Assembly (NCBI GenBank): GCA_004802725.1
Contig: SGPM01000197.1
Location: 1 to 50,619, forward strand
Direction of reading: 5' to 3'
DNA: 50,619 nucleotides
Origin: Antrodiella citrinella
Taxonomy: Eukaryota > Basidiomycota > Agaricomycetes > Polyporales > Steccherinaceae
A model generated the notes under the pieces. The model did no database searches, was not told where the DNA came from, and saw only the letters and a list, made by a program, of their open reading frames with translations. A program made the translations under genes and the position numbers. Below are positions 25,403-36,561 of the stretch, one piece after another (the stretch's first letter is position 1; each line of letters opens with the position of its first letter).

Positions 25403-28400
25403 CTAGCGGAAATCAAATACCACTCGTCCCCAATCCCGTCCTTCATGGATCAGCACCCCGCGCACTTCTGCGCTGTCCAATTCCAATCCCAGTTCAAATT
25501 CTGTCAACGCAAGACGTCAGAACACCGCGTCCGCTCCGTCCCACATGCACACGCACCCGTGTAGAACCCATTCCCCGCCTGCCTCACCGCGTTCTGCTGG
25601 AAGCTCGGCAGCACGCTCAGGTCCACCGTCCACTTGCACAGCTCCGTCGTCTCGCCCTAGATCGATCATAGTCAGTCACCCCAAGTACAAACTCGAGGCA
25701 AACCCATCCCTCCGAGCGTCCGGATCCGTCCCTCCGACCTCGTCGAAGCGCACACAACGAGCCACGCACCTCATCGGTATATCGCATGATCTTCTCCGAG
25801 TCCGAGGCGTACAACGTCGCTACAAAAATGCGGTCTGTCCATCCGTCGTTAGTCTCTTTCTGTCCAAAATAATCACCCGGTGGTGTAGCGCACGCACCTT
25901 GGCCATTCTGCGAGAACTTGCTACACGCGTTCAAGTCCGTCAGTAGACGCACCCCGTGTGTACGAAAAGGGAACGGACCAGAATTTATGCCTTAACCGCT
26001 GCCTGCAACGAACAAACAAACAGTCCGGTCATCAAAACACGCATGTACGTCAACGTTAAACCCCCGTACGCACCCCTTTCGTAAAATGGCCCCCTTCTAC
26101 ATGGAACGTACCTCTCGCGTTAGTTTTGTAATGACGACATCAAAAGGAAGACACAGAACTCACGCCGACCAAGTATTGCAACCTGTTCGGACGGTGAATT
26201 AGGAAGCAACACGGAACGTGTCGGACATGGACGTACCGATTATCACACACGGGCACCCCAGCGTCGTTCTCCCGGATATACGCAGGCCGCTTGAGATGGT
26301 CCTCAGGATCTGCGGGCAGCTTGACCTGCACATTCCGGAGCCGGTCAGATAGTCACAGCTAAACAGACGCGTGTCGACGGGGCCGTACCTTCATCATATA
26401 TGACTGCGGTGCGACGACGCTCGAGACGAGCGGCCGGCGTGCTAGTCCATACTGCGCCGCCCCACGCACCGTCGCCGTGTCGCAATCTGGTGGGCGCGCA
26501 ATCGTTTTAATTCGCGACGAGAACCGTTCCTACGCCCCCATGAGCTTGTACAATCAAGGAAGATCAACAAAACACCCTTACCCAGACTTTTCGGAAGAGA
26601 TACTCGCTTCCTGTATAAGACAAGGATACTAAACACACCGGTGTAGTGTAGACAGCGGGGCGTGGACGTACCGGAGAACCCGCCCACGAGAAGAAGGCAG
26701 TCCAATCGTTGATCTATCTTCTTCATTTGCTCCTCGATCAGCTCTAACACCTAACCGCCCACGCCCACGGTATTAGCCTCATGTTCTCTCATCTCACACA
26801 GACGCAAAAGGAACAAGGAGGTCGAACCTGATTCACAACGGGATCGAACACCTCTCTGCGCAGTAGGTTGCCCGGCACTGCCAACTCGCCGTTGATGAGC
26901 CCCACAGATGGGTCGTCTTCTGGGTCCACATTGAAGCAAGTGAAATGGAACATCTTGTCTACGCGGACAAACACGTCAGTTCTCGCGCAACATCGCGGAG
27001 AAGACAAGCGAAGACCACGCGTGCGTACCATCGTCGATTTCACCCATGTACGCCAACTTTTCAGTTTCGCTAAAGTTGTGCTGGAAGTACGCCACCGACG
27101 CCGCTGTATAATGATCACAGATCAGTCAGAACCGTGACTCTGAACTGCCGGCGGGCTGTGTAAGACTGCATAAGATGTAAGGACCACGACTTACCGTCCA
27201 AATGCACAGGATGATTCACCAGCAGTGTTTTGATTAACTCTCGGAATCTCAGATCCAGGAAGAGCGAACCGCAATTCGCGCCCGAACGCGCACACATCTC
27301 TGCTATCTCGAGGTTTTGCAGCACCCCGATCACCTTGTACGCTGCTAGATCCTAGTAAAGGGTTCATTAATGTGAGGTGTGGCGTCGTATGCGGGATACG
27401 TACAACAGTACCACCTTAGTGAGGAAAAGGTCAGTCCATGACGGTTTACAAATTGAGATTAGACGTCACACACCTCCACCGTCAACGACCATGAAAGTCT
27501 GGCTCGCCTTCAATTTGTGTAGATCCGTTAGATAGGCGCAGTGGACTGCAGCCGCCTCGGGCTCCCTAGACAGAACCAGTCAGTGAACCTTTTCCGATGT
27601 CACCTCGCAAAAGTGAAGTGAAGAAAAATACATACGTAATGACACGCAACCTATCCTTCCAAGTGTTGTCGCCCGCGCGGACGAACGAACGAGTCCGGCT
27701 GCAATGGCAGCGTCCCTCATCATTTGCCCCCCGCGCGCGTCCCAAGCTGCTGGTACCGTCAACCATACATCGGCGGAGTCTGTGTGGTATCGGTATCAAC
27801 CGCAACAAAACAAACATGAAACAGGAATAGCATCGCATTGAATTAGTGAGATGCTTGAGCTCGTAGTGTAAAGCTCGCGCCTCGCAGCAGAACTAGAACT
27901 CACCGAGATCCGCAACTACGCCAATCTCGTGCGTGATACGCTGTTTGGCGTACTCCCATAAACAGGCTAGGAAGTCGACGATCAGGTCGATGGCTTGTTT
28001 GCCTGGCTACGCAACCACCCCGGGTGTCTTTGGTCAATCAAATTCACATTGACAGATTTCGGGAGATTGTACGTACTGGTAGAGCAGGTAGGCGCGGGTC
28101 CACGGTGCCATCTCGGAGAGCATGGGGTTCCAAGAATAGTTTAAACCTGTTTCAGAGCGATTATGTGGAAGCAATACAGCAGCGAGCGATTGGCACGTAC
28201 CATTCGCATTTCACGGTACCCGGAAGGGGACTCGCATTCTTGGCCTCGATGCCCCATGCCACGACTTTCCCCCATTCGTCGTACAGGAGGCATGTGGGTA
28301 TCTTGCGGAACGTTTCAAACGAGCCTGGCCAGGTGAGTATTTGTTGGACCTTCCCAGAGGCGATGCGAGACGAGCCGTATGCCTAAGGATAAATAACACA

Positions 28401-29050
28401 AGGCAGAGAAGAGAAGAGGAGGTCGGTGAAGTGTGATGCGCGGGAGTATAAATATGAGTCTCACCACGCCCGAGAAGGTCGTACCTGGCACCCCGTGGTC
28501 AGGATGTACCATATGGCATACGACGGAGACTTTGCTCACCAAAATCAATAGACACCGACAGCTTTCCTTCATCCTGCGGAGGTATAAAATCCGATACTTG
28601 CGCGGGGGAGGTCGTGCGTCTGCCTGAGACCGACATCCCTGCAGCATGGTGCGGCGTGTACGCGTTCAGCGGGTTCGTAACGTAGGTCGACGGCGTGCTA
28701 GACGGTGTATACGGACTGTTCCCATTCTCCATACCGCCAAACATCGTTGGAGAGGATGGCGACTGGATGCCCTGAGGCTGGTACGGGTTGAACTGCTGCT
28801 GCTGCTGCTGTTGATACATCTGTTGTTGCTGTCCTTGTGACGGGTCGTAAAGAGCTTGGCCATATTGATTCTGAAGGACCGGAGGAGGAGAAGGAATGGT
28901 AGGTTGCTGGAATCCTTGCTTCTCCTGCTGCCACTGGATATTTGGCTGTGGACTTGGCTGCTGGTTGAGTGCTTTAGGCTGCTGAAACGGCACCACCCGA
29001 TTCAGCTCCTGCAGCTCAGGTGAGTCGACCGGTTCACCACAACATCCCAT
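25403..29050 (-). CDS. Hsp70-like (HSPA12-type) ATPase protein with MGCC N-terminus and Q/P-rich leader
   Basis: The first 150 or so residues are low complexity, rich in Gln, Pro and Ser (including a run of seven Gln), and begin MGCCGEP, a possible N-myristoylation and palmitoylation site. An Hsp70/actin-type ATPase follows: 'KLSVSIDFGTTFSGVAYGSS' (phosphate-1), 'DVWLTVPAAWD', 'VITEPEAAAVHCAYL', 'TFMVVDAGGGTVDLAAY' (phosphate-2) and 'CLLLVGGFSGSEYL' (adenosine loop). The end, in frame after the last introns, is a short beta-rich region stopping at 25403-25405. Canonical Hsp70 substrate-binding signatures are missing, as in the divergent HSPA12-like families expanded in mushrooms. About a dozen short introns are present, and phosphate-1 is encoded partly by a 20-nt micro-exon (28465-28484). 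The client or role is unknown. Confidence 0.8.
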
Positions 29051-31080
29051 GGTTCAAAATACAAGCAGAGAAAGAGAAGGAAAGTTTCAAGACAGCAGCC
29101 AGCAAAGCAGAACCTCGTAGCCAACCCTCGCAGCGACAAGGAGGACAGGTTGACCGTTGGACAGGCTATGGCAGACGCCAGCGCTCGCCCTCATTAAACA
29201 CAGCCATTCTGGAAATGGTATAATCATAAATTTCGTGGCGTGGTAGTCGAGATCCAGAGATACATATGTAGCGAACGAATGTGTATGTTATGTTCGAAGT
29301 GTTGACAGAACATGAGTGTCTGAGCAAGTATGCATGATCGAGTAGACGCAAGAATTTGATTTTGGAAATTGTAGTCAAAGTGATCGGACCACTGCGCGCG
29401 CAAATTCCATTGATACATCTCCTACCACAATCGTGCCAAATTGAGGATACAGACTCGTGCATTCATATGTCTGGGAACAGAATATCACAGAGGGTGGACC
29501 TGAACGAGATCAAGGAATTGTAAGTTTGTTTCAGAAGTAACCCTGTTGAGGCCCCGCCCCCACAAAATTCATTGCAGGGAAGGCCAGCACTGGAACGACT
29601 CTAAAATCATAATCAACAGTGCGCAATGGAATTCCGAACATCATTTTGCACGGATATCTGTCAACAAATCCCGCTATCATGTATGTCGGAGTACTCTCAC
29701 AACAAGCTTCAGTGGACCATCAAGAGTTTCGGGTGCACTTCGCATCCAACCCGTGTCAGTGTCAAGGGTGACAACAAGGCAACAAAAGATCAATGACTAT
29801 CTAGTTGCGATAGATAGGACGTCAATGCGGAGCAAACCTGGCGATAATCACGTACAGAAAGTCATTGGACAGGACAGACCTTGAATTTCCACAAGTAGTA
29901 TGGTGTTTATTGCCCTGCGCGGAGCGGAAACGACCGTAACAACACTGCAGGGATAAGGTCAATCTCCGTCGTGCCACCCCTTCAGAACGTCGTCATAGGT
30001 CCATGAGAACATGTGAGTAGGCAAGTGACTGCAAATGGAGGATTAGCGGTCGGGTTTATGGACGACCCAAGGACGACTGACCACGGGACCGTTGGGACTC
30101 ATAATACGTCCCATGCGAGAGTACATTGCACCCTCTTTATCCGCCGACATTCCCTGCGTGTGTCGATACGAGCCTCTCGGGGGTGTCGGGCTCAGGTGCT
30201 GAGTGAGAACGGACAATCACAGACGCACGTCCTTTCCTGGGACAAAACAGAACATTTCTGTACGGCTCAGGCAGGAGACTTCCTCCGACCGACTCGGGTG
30301 CATAGTGGAGCTTTCGGGACCGGTGCGACAGAAGGGGCTGTGGCGATTCACAGGAGCAACAATAGCTGTTGCGACGTACTTGCACGACTTCTCATCCGGA
30401 ACATTCTACTGTTCAAGATGCCTCTATCGTGGTGATCTATCGGACGAGTGAGCCGCCACAGAGCTGCTCAGATGTAGAGGCGACGGCCATCCCCTTGTGC
30501 ATCGGACGGAGCCGTCCGTCCGCGACGATTGGCAATTGCAAGAGAAGATTCGATTCGAGACGACGAGTTATTGCGCCATTATGTCCTTGTCTTGAACATA
30601 CCGTCGGGCATGGAAGCCAACCCGTAGCTTTTAGTCGGTCCTGGGTGCAGATGCTGCGAGTGATTATCATGATGTCGGGTTTTTCGTGGGTTCGGAAGAG
30701 CAAATTCAACCGGCGATCTTGTCCCCAGTCACATATCCATCGGTTCTAGATAGTCCGAAGAGTACTTTCTGTAAAGTATTCATGAGGTTCGGCAACATGC
30801 AACGACTCATGGCACTCACGCGGGTTGGTCTGAACCGTCTGATTGACTCAGGCTGGTCCGTAGAAGATAGAGCCACCGTGTTCCACTCGTTCTTTCTCAG
30901 AAAAGAGGGCGAGATACGTGTCCTTGTCACATTTCACGGGGTATTTTCAGCATCGCGTTCGTTGTGGATATGGTTCGTCGACATCCCTAGGAGTCAGGAC
31001 GCGAACGTTCGAACGTTAACGAGTCGTTCCAAAAACGCGTAAACGCTCGCTAAATCGTCGAATATGGGCGCTTCACAACT
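29051..31080. other. 2-kb region without recognisable gene
   Basis: The largest gap in the gene-rich part of the window. It lies between the start codons of the Hsp70-like gene and the small gene at 31081, so both promoters lie inside. Several frames of 80-140 codons are open (for example 30013-30435 and 30686-31042 on the plus strand), but none shows known domains, and I cannot link them by convincing introns. No tRNA signature was found. Confidence 0.5.
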
Positions 31081-31469
31081 ATGGCTTCCTCCACCAAGCA
31101 ACTGAGCACTCAACTACACCGAATAGCCTCGCAATGGCCCGCAGACCCCTTCAGACCACATATTCAACTCAAGTCCTTTCTGCAAGCCCTAGCTGATCAT
31201 CCACATCTGACTCCGGAGGCCGTGAGGGCTGCTGAGGCGTTGAGGGCCGGTGAGCTGCAACGCAGGGTATGTGTTCTTCATGTCATGAAAGCCCTCAGAG
31301 ACTAACAAAATATGGTGCACGCCGCTTCTGTTCGCAGTATCCTGTATCCGAAAAGCTATTGCGTCCGAAGAGTATGCCACTTCATTACGCGAGGCTGGTG
31401 GAAGGTCATGAGAAGGCGGCTCAGGGTATTGGGAGGCCATGGTGGAAGATATTCTTCAATCTGTGGTGA
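31081..31469 (+). CDS. Small hypothetical protein, possible UQCC2/Cbp6-like mitochondrial assembly factor
   Basis: Two exons, 31081-31266 and 31338-31469, joined by a 71-nt GT-AG intron in phase 0, give 105 residues. The first part is an amphipathic helix with 'IASQWPADPFRP', reminiscent of the 'W-P-x-D' helix of UQCC2/Cbp6 cytochrome bc1 assembly factors. The second part has 'YPVSEKLLRPKS' and ends 'GRPWWKIFFNLW', a conserved-looking aromatic C-terminus. There are few acidic residues near the N-terminus, consistent with mitochondrial import. The gene call is supported by the clean splice and start-to-stop frame. The family assignment is tentative. Confidence 0.6.
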
Positions 31470-32194
31470 AGACACGGTATGTTGAACTTCCTAACTCCTC
31501 CACATGTGCATGTACAGGGTGATTGACGGAGGATCCTGTAGCTGGTGGTCACAGCGGACCCATCCTTCTTCCGAGCCAACCGACTTCTCGTTTCTTTTGT
31601 GCATACTATGCCCCTGCCCGCAGCCCTGTTATGAGGTCACCCAGCATTCCAGGCTCCCAACAGCTGAACACTGTCCACGCAGGCTCTTCACATCCTGCAG
31701 GAGGGTTCGCCGTTTTTCACCCTCGGGACTCTGTATGGTGGGAAAAACTCTCAGGTGCCATATTTGGACGGTGCAGATGAGATCTACGTGGCTCTCCTCC
31801 ATTACACGACACGCAATACATTCCCAGATGTCCCCTGCCACATGAAAATTCGTTTTTGTTCGAGAATTGATTCCAACGTTCGCGGGAGAAGACGCAATGG
31901 GAATCTCGATTGAAGCTGGGTATTCGCTCACCAGCTGGGAACGGAGCCCAGTCCTCGCGTGTTGGATGGTGGTGCTTGAGTATATGTGCGATGAAGTTGA
32001 GGATACAAAGTTGCCCCGAAGAATTATCACATGAAGAGTCTTCCTCCGTTCATCGACTCGAAATATCACAGCTACGAATACAGGCTTCTGCGAGTCAGGA
32101 GTAGGAAGTACATCACCGCCGATGTTTTCACAGTATACGCACACGTACATACATGCACAGTAAGCAGTAAGAAGAACCAGGATACATTTTACGC
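31470..32194. other. Intergenic region, 3' ends of small gene and NOC2
   Basis: About 725 bases between converging genes. Open frames exist (a 189-codon minus frame at 31629-32198 overlaps the NOC2 stop region), but their composition is not protein-like to me and there is no domain match. I see no gene. Confidence 0.45.
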
Positions 32195-34762
32195 TCACTC
32201 CTCCAACACTTCACCCTCGCCTTCTCTCGCCTATGAACAGAGTATCAGAAATAAAGCAACCGGAGACCGATTATAGATGCTCACCTTCTCCACTAACTGC
32301 CTCCGTTTCTCCCTCGCCTTCGTTTGTACCTTCACATACCTCCCTAGCGGCGAATCCTCAACTTCATTCGTAAGATCACCTTCCCACCGCTCAACCTCCT
32401 GCAACGCGCTAGGCGCGAACCGCACACCCTTCCGCTTCGTCTCGACCCACTTGGCGCTCTCCTCTATCCTTTCAACGAGGGCCTTTGTCAGGCTCGTTTC
32501 CTTTGCTTTCCAGGACGAGGATTTTGACGCTTTCAGCGCTTTGCGGAGGGTGGTTGTCAGAGGGACGACAAGTTCCGGGAAGGCGAGGGACGCGTGCACG
32601 GGTGGGCTGGCAAGGTATGCCGCCAGTAGGAATACAGATTCTTCGGCGAGCCCTTCGTTGTAGACACGCGTTTTGAGGTATTGCTGTGGGGCACGGATCG
32701 TCGTCTCAAAGTCGAGTGGACGCAGAGTAGATGCTTTGGGCTTGGAGCTCGCGGAGAGGGTGGAGGTCAGTATGGGGAGGAGGTAAGGGGAGAGGGGAAC
32801 ATAAGTATGCGTGTGGCGGGTCAAGTGCAGCAGGGAACGCAAGAGGTGCAGGTGCAGCGGATGCGATCGGGAGTTGGGAATGAGTCTATAGGCATCGAAC
32901 ATAAGATTGTCGATCGAACATCGGGGGGCGAAAGAGACTCACTTGATCGCGCCAAGGGAGACCTGGACGAGAGGATACACGAGTGCTTTCAACTCGCTTT
33001 CTTGCCCACCTCGCTCGAGCTGCGCTTCTCGGTCACATGCCCTCGCAAGCACGATAGACCAAAAATCGACACAATGAACAAACTGCCAGTTGTATACCTG
33101 CTTGTACGCCTCCTATAACATACGTCAAGCACGTTTCATCTGAGACAACATTGAAAATCGCACCTTGGTCTTCACTCGCATACTGTTCCTGAGGTGAACC
33201 GCCAACTGTCGAATATACCCGAACGCATGCTGGTACGCCGCGGTATCATTCATGGTGTATACCTCCGATGCAGAGTTTTTCATCAAGTTGATAGACGGAA
33301 GGGAATGCGCCGCGGTTGTTTTACATGAACGCACTAGGACCAAGTAGGTGTTCTGTGTGTCGTGTCAGTAGCAGTAAGTAATATTTAATATTGAGAAGGC
33401 GAAAGGACTGACTTTGAGGACCATGTTGAGGATGGATTCATCGGATGCGGAAGCAAGACGGCGCACGGCCAGGAATGCGGCTATGCGGACAGTGTCTTCA
33501 CCCATGGACCATAACGCTAGACACGCCTACACTCCAAAAGGTCTCAGTTACTAGCTCAAATGCAAACGCGATACGAAGCGTACCTTGAGGTACTCCTTCA
33601 CAGCTTTTCGGCTTCCCACAACGTATGGCACGAGCTTCGCGCTCTCTGCCAGTGCCAACTCAACCATCGTCGTGTTGCTCGATTGGTTCATCAGGTGAAT
33701 GATGTTGTGGAAGTAAGACAGGATGAGCTTTTGCAGTGTCTTCCACTTTTGTGTTTGTGTTGGCGGTTTGCTGATACATAATGAGTAATAACTTTAGGGA
33801 GCAGTATAGGGAGGGACGTACAATTGTCCATTTGGAAGACTTTTATATTGACAATGGTGCTCGAGGATGATAGGTGTATACCGGAGTGCCGTGGTAACGA
33901 GTTTGTCATAGACTGCGAAAAGATGACATTATGTCGAGGCATAACGGGGTCATTTTACACGTACCTGCAGAGCTATCAATGGTCCATGCCAGGACCTCAT
34001 CCTCCTCGTTCATGTGAACGGCAGCTCGGAACGCGATCAAAAGTTTCCGGAGGGCTCGTAACGAATGTTGCTGAATCATAGTGTCAGTAAAAGCCGTGAA
34101 TGCAGAACGCGTGGTGACGCACCTCTAGTAATGCTTTCGACCACTTCTTCACGATAGCCAACGTCAAAATGGGAGCCGTCTCAGTGTCCCCTTCATCATC
34201 TTTATTATCAATGACATCATCTTTTCCACTCGCATCGAAGTCCAGCAGCTCCCTATCGTTCTCCTGTAGGTATTTGTAAAACTCCGGGTCTCTTTCCGCC
34301 AATTTTGATAGCTCGAGCATGTGCGCTGCTCCGTCGACTGCTCGAAAGTCAGCGAGCGAAACCATAACATGACATGTTCACCGTACCATCGTCCAGAGCA
34401 TCAACCGATGCAAAAGAGCCGTCCTCTGAGATATCGTCGTCCTCGCTCTCATCGCCGTCCGCCGCAAGGTCGTCTGCAGACATATCCTAAAGCCCAGGTA
34501 TCAACAGCTTGGATGGTGAACGCACTGTAGTCGTACTCACATTGTCGTCTTCTCCTTCATGCGAAAAATCTTCCTTCCCCTCAAGCTCCACGTCCCCCTC
34601 CTCCTCCCCCTCGTCGTCTGCGGCTTTTCCTTTACCAGGCCTACTTTTGCGTTTGTCGGCCTTTCTCTTGATTTCCTGATGCTTGCGCCGCGCCTGAATA
34701 GCTTTCTTCAGCTGCCCGCTTTGAGCGAACTTGCGCGTTGATTTCGCTGCCTTTTTACCCAT
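32195..34762 (-). CDS. NOC2: Nucleolar complex protein 2 (ribosome biogenesis)
   Basis: Noc2 partners with Noc1 and then Noc3 to mature and export 60S pre-ribosomes from the nucleolus. From the ATG at 34762 the N-terminus is very basic ('[20 protein letters not shown]'), followed by acidic blocks near 34410-34620. The conserved part has '[20 protein letters not shown]', '[18 protein letters not shown]', '[10 protein letters not shown]', '[20 protein letters not shown]', '[20 protein letters not shown]' and '[20 protein letters not shown]', all hallmarks of the Noc2 family. After a last intron (about 32223-32278) the tail '[11 protein letters not shown]' ends at 32195. About 700 residues in some ten exons. 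Located next to the HMG-box gene in the same orientation. Confidence 0.93.
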
Positions 34763-35046
34763 AGCTCTTCTGATATATAGCTGTACAAGGAGAAGTGACG
34801 GATGATGGAAGAGTTGATAGTGTATGAACACACTATGAACACCTGCAGTAGAATATTTCGTTTGCGAATCTCGATTCCGATCGCCAGATTGATGTAGGGA
34901 AATATTTTATCAGCTTATAACCAGAAAATATTGTAACCCATGATAGGATGGATAAGATGTCTTGTAAGCTCATGCCACAAGACTCAAAGTCCACGTCTTA
35001 ACGGTGGTTTGAAGCCGATAGTGACAGTTCAACGCAAGCTCAACGT

Positions 35047-36423
35047 TCACGCTACGGCCGGACTAGGAAAAATCCACAGTGATATGTTTACGCTGATACC
35101 GATAAGTATTTCCTTGTGTACTTGAATCTCGTCCCTCCCAAATTGTCGATGGTTCGCGCATGATGAGAGCTGACTACGGACAGCTACAGACTCGAGTTTC
35201 GTTTGACTTGACGTGAGGATGTAAGTTACATCAGAGCGACTCTGGCGAACTATCGGTACCACGTTCCATGATGCCGCGTTTGCTAGACGACACTTTTCAG
35301 CTTGAAAATCAGCACGATAGGCAACGGTATAGACCTGCGGTGTTGCCATAGTCAGTCTCAGGTATCGAAATCAATAATCCTTCGGACCTTTTTCGCTGCG
35401 TCACTCATTACCCGCCATTGCTGGCTAGCAGCTTTTGCGCCGAACCTGGTTTCTTGACAAAAACGGATAAACAAGTTACGTACCCTGCGACCTTCGACGG
35501 CACCGTTCTGTTGAGCTGTTTCAAGAATGCCGCAGGTTCGTGGTGGTAGATATATAAGGCACCACATAGTTTCACATACCTTGTATACGCTCTATCTCTT
35601 TTCTCTGTGTACGAGGAGTCTTAGGCATACTTTTGTCATTATACCTATTGTCCAATGCGCCTTGTTTCATCTGAAGGGCAAATTCCATATTGCGAATGCG
35701 GTAAGCTGCCCTGTCAGCTTTAGATCGATCAATGTAAGGCTATCAACATAAAATCCACAACTATCAGCCTGAGGCCTGAGGAGCTGACGAGGCAGCGTTG
35801 TGACAACTTGAAAACAAACTTGTTGTTCTTCTTTAAAAAGTTTCTTTCGTTGTGCTACTGCATTACTTACCCGCAACTTTCTGTCCTCAGCCAGCAGTGC
35901 ATGAGGACAGACAGGTTGACGAGGCACGACGAGGTTGTGAGCATCACAGTAGGCCCGTTGAAGATGTTTATATTCTGCGCGCGCCGCCGCCCTTCCAGCA
36001 TAGGTACGGCTATGGTTCGCCAACTACTGTAAGTCTCGAAGATCCAAGTCGGATACAGACTTACCAATTTCTCCGATATTTTCGTTGCCTTCCAAACTTG
36101 TGCAGCTTTCACAAGCGTCTTCGAATTCATGCAACTAGGTCCATAATTTTGCGAAAGGAATAAGACCCAGCCATTCATTGGGACCTTGGGGGGGGGGGGG
36201 CTCGATGGAATGTCGTGACTGGAATTCAAGCTTGTTGATCGTTGGTTTTGTTCTAGCTAAATTTTAAATATACGAGACAAGTCAGTATGGATGACCCAGT
36301 GACACGTTAGAGAGAACGCACGCTGGGGTTCGTCGGATGGGTAAGGTGAATGCGTCGATTTGTTGTACCTATGCACGCACGGGACTTCTGGACTAGGGAA
36401 CTCCACCAGGTTGAACCCGTCAT
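35047..36423 (-). CDS. Putative mitochondrial multi-HMG-box protein (Abf2/TFAM-like)
   Basis: Reconstructed from exons; not a single frame. An ATG at 36423 opens a 34-residue leader with Arg/Lys, Ser/Thr and no acidic residue ('MTGSTWWSSLVQKSR...'), a good mitochondrial presequence. A 5' intron joins it in phase to a Ser/Pro stretch and a first HMG-like unit: 'PMNGWVLFLSQNYG', 'LVKAAQVWKATKISEKL', then after an intron 'YAGRAAARAEYKHLQRAY'. A further intron joins 'RKKLFKEEQQ' to 'PYIDRSKADRAAYRIRNMEF', a typical HMG helix-3 pattern. Another unit follows: 'RNLFIRFCQETRFGAKAAS', 'QQWRVMSDAAKK' and 'VYTVAYRADFQAEK'. Such proteins package mitochondrial DNA. The 3' end beyond 'AEK' is uncertain. 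A 13-base G run (36188-36200) lies in the first coding unit. Exon choices are my inference. Confidence 0.6.
36188..36200 (+). repeat. 13-base poly-G run inside the HMG-box coding region
   Basis: On the minus strand it is poly-C coding four prolines just before the first HMG unit. Runs of this length are prone to slippage and miscounting, so the frame across it depends on an exact base count. Confidence 0.85.
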
Positions 36424-36561
36424 TTTGACGACGACACACGGTCTGAGTCAAAGAGGGAATATGTCGGAAACTGCCGAGTCTGAACAAGAACGCGACTCAG
36501 AACTTGAAGCGCAACCAGTTTGTCTTGAACAATCGACACCTCACGCGTATTTCACCCTATA
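36424..36561. promoter_or_regulatory. Short divergent promoter, HMG-box gene (-) / caleosin (+)
   Basis: Only 138 bases separate the inferred start codons. This holds only if the first exon of the HMG-box gene is called correctly. Confidence 0.4.

Noticed and set aside
30686..31042. 118-codon plus-strand frame before the small gene
   Set aside because: No recognisable domain, no supporting exons, and it ends just before another gene's start codon. It more likely lies in promoter sequence.
31629..32198. 189-codon minus-strand frame
   Set aside because: It runs across the NOC2 stop region and the intergenic space with no domain or splice support. The spliced NOC2 tail explains the coding part better.
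36257..36487. Open frame that could serve as the N-terminus of the HMG-box gene
   Set aside because: It has no ATG in frame after an upstream stop. A different frame with an ATG at 36423 splices in phase to the HMG exon and gives a better presequence.
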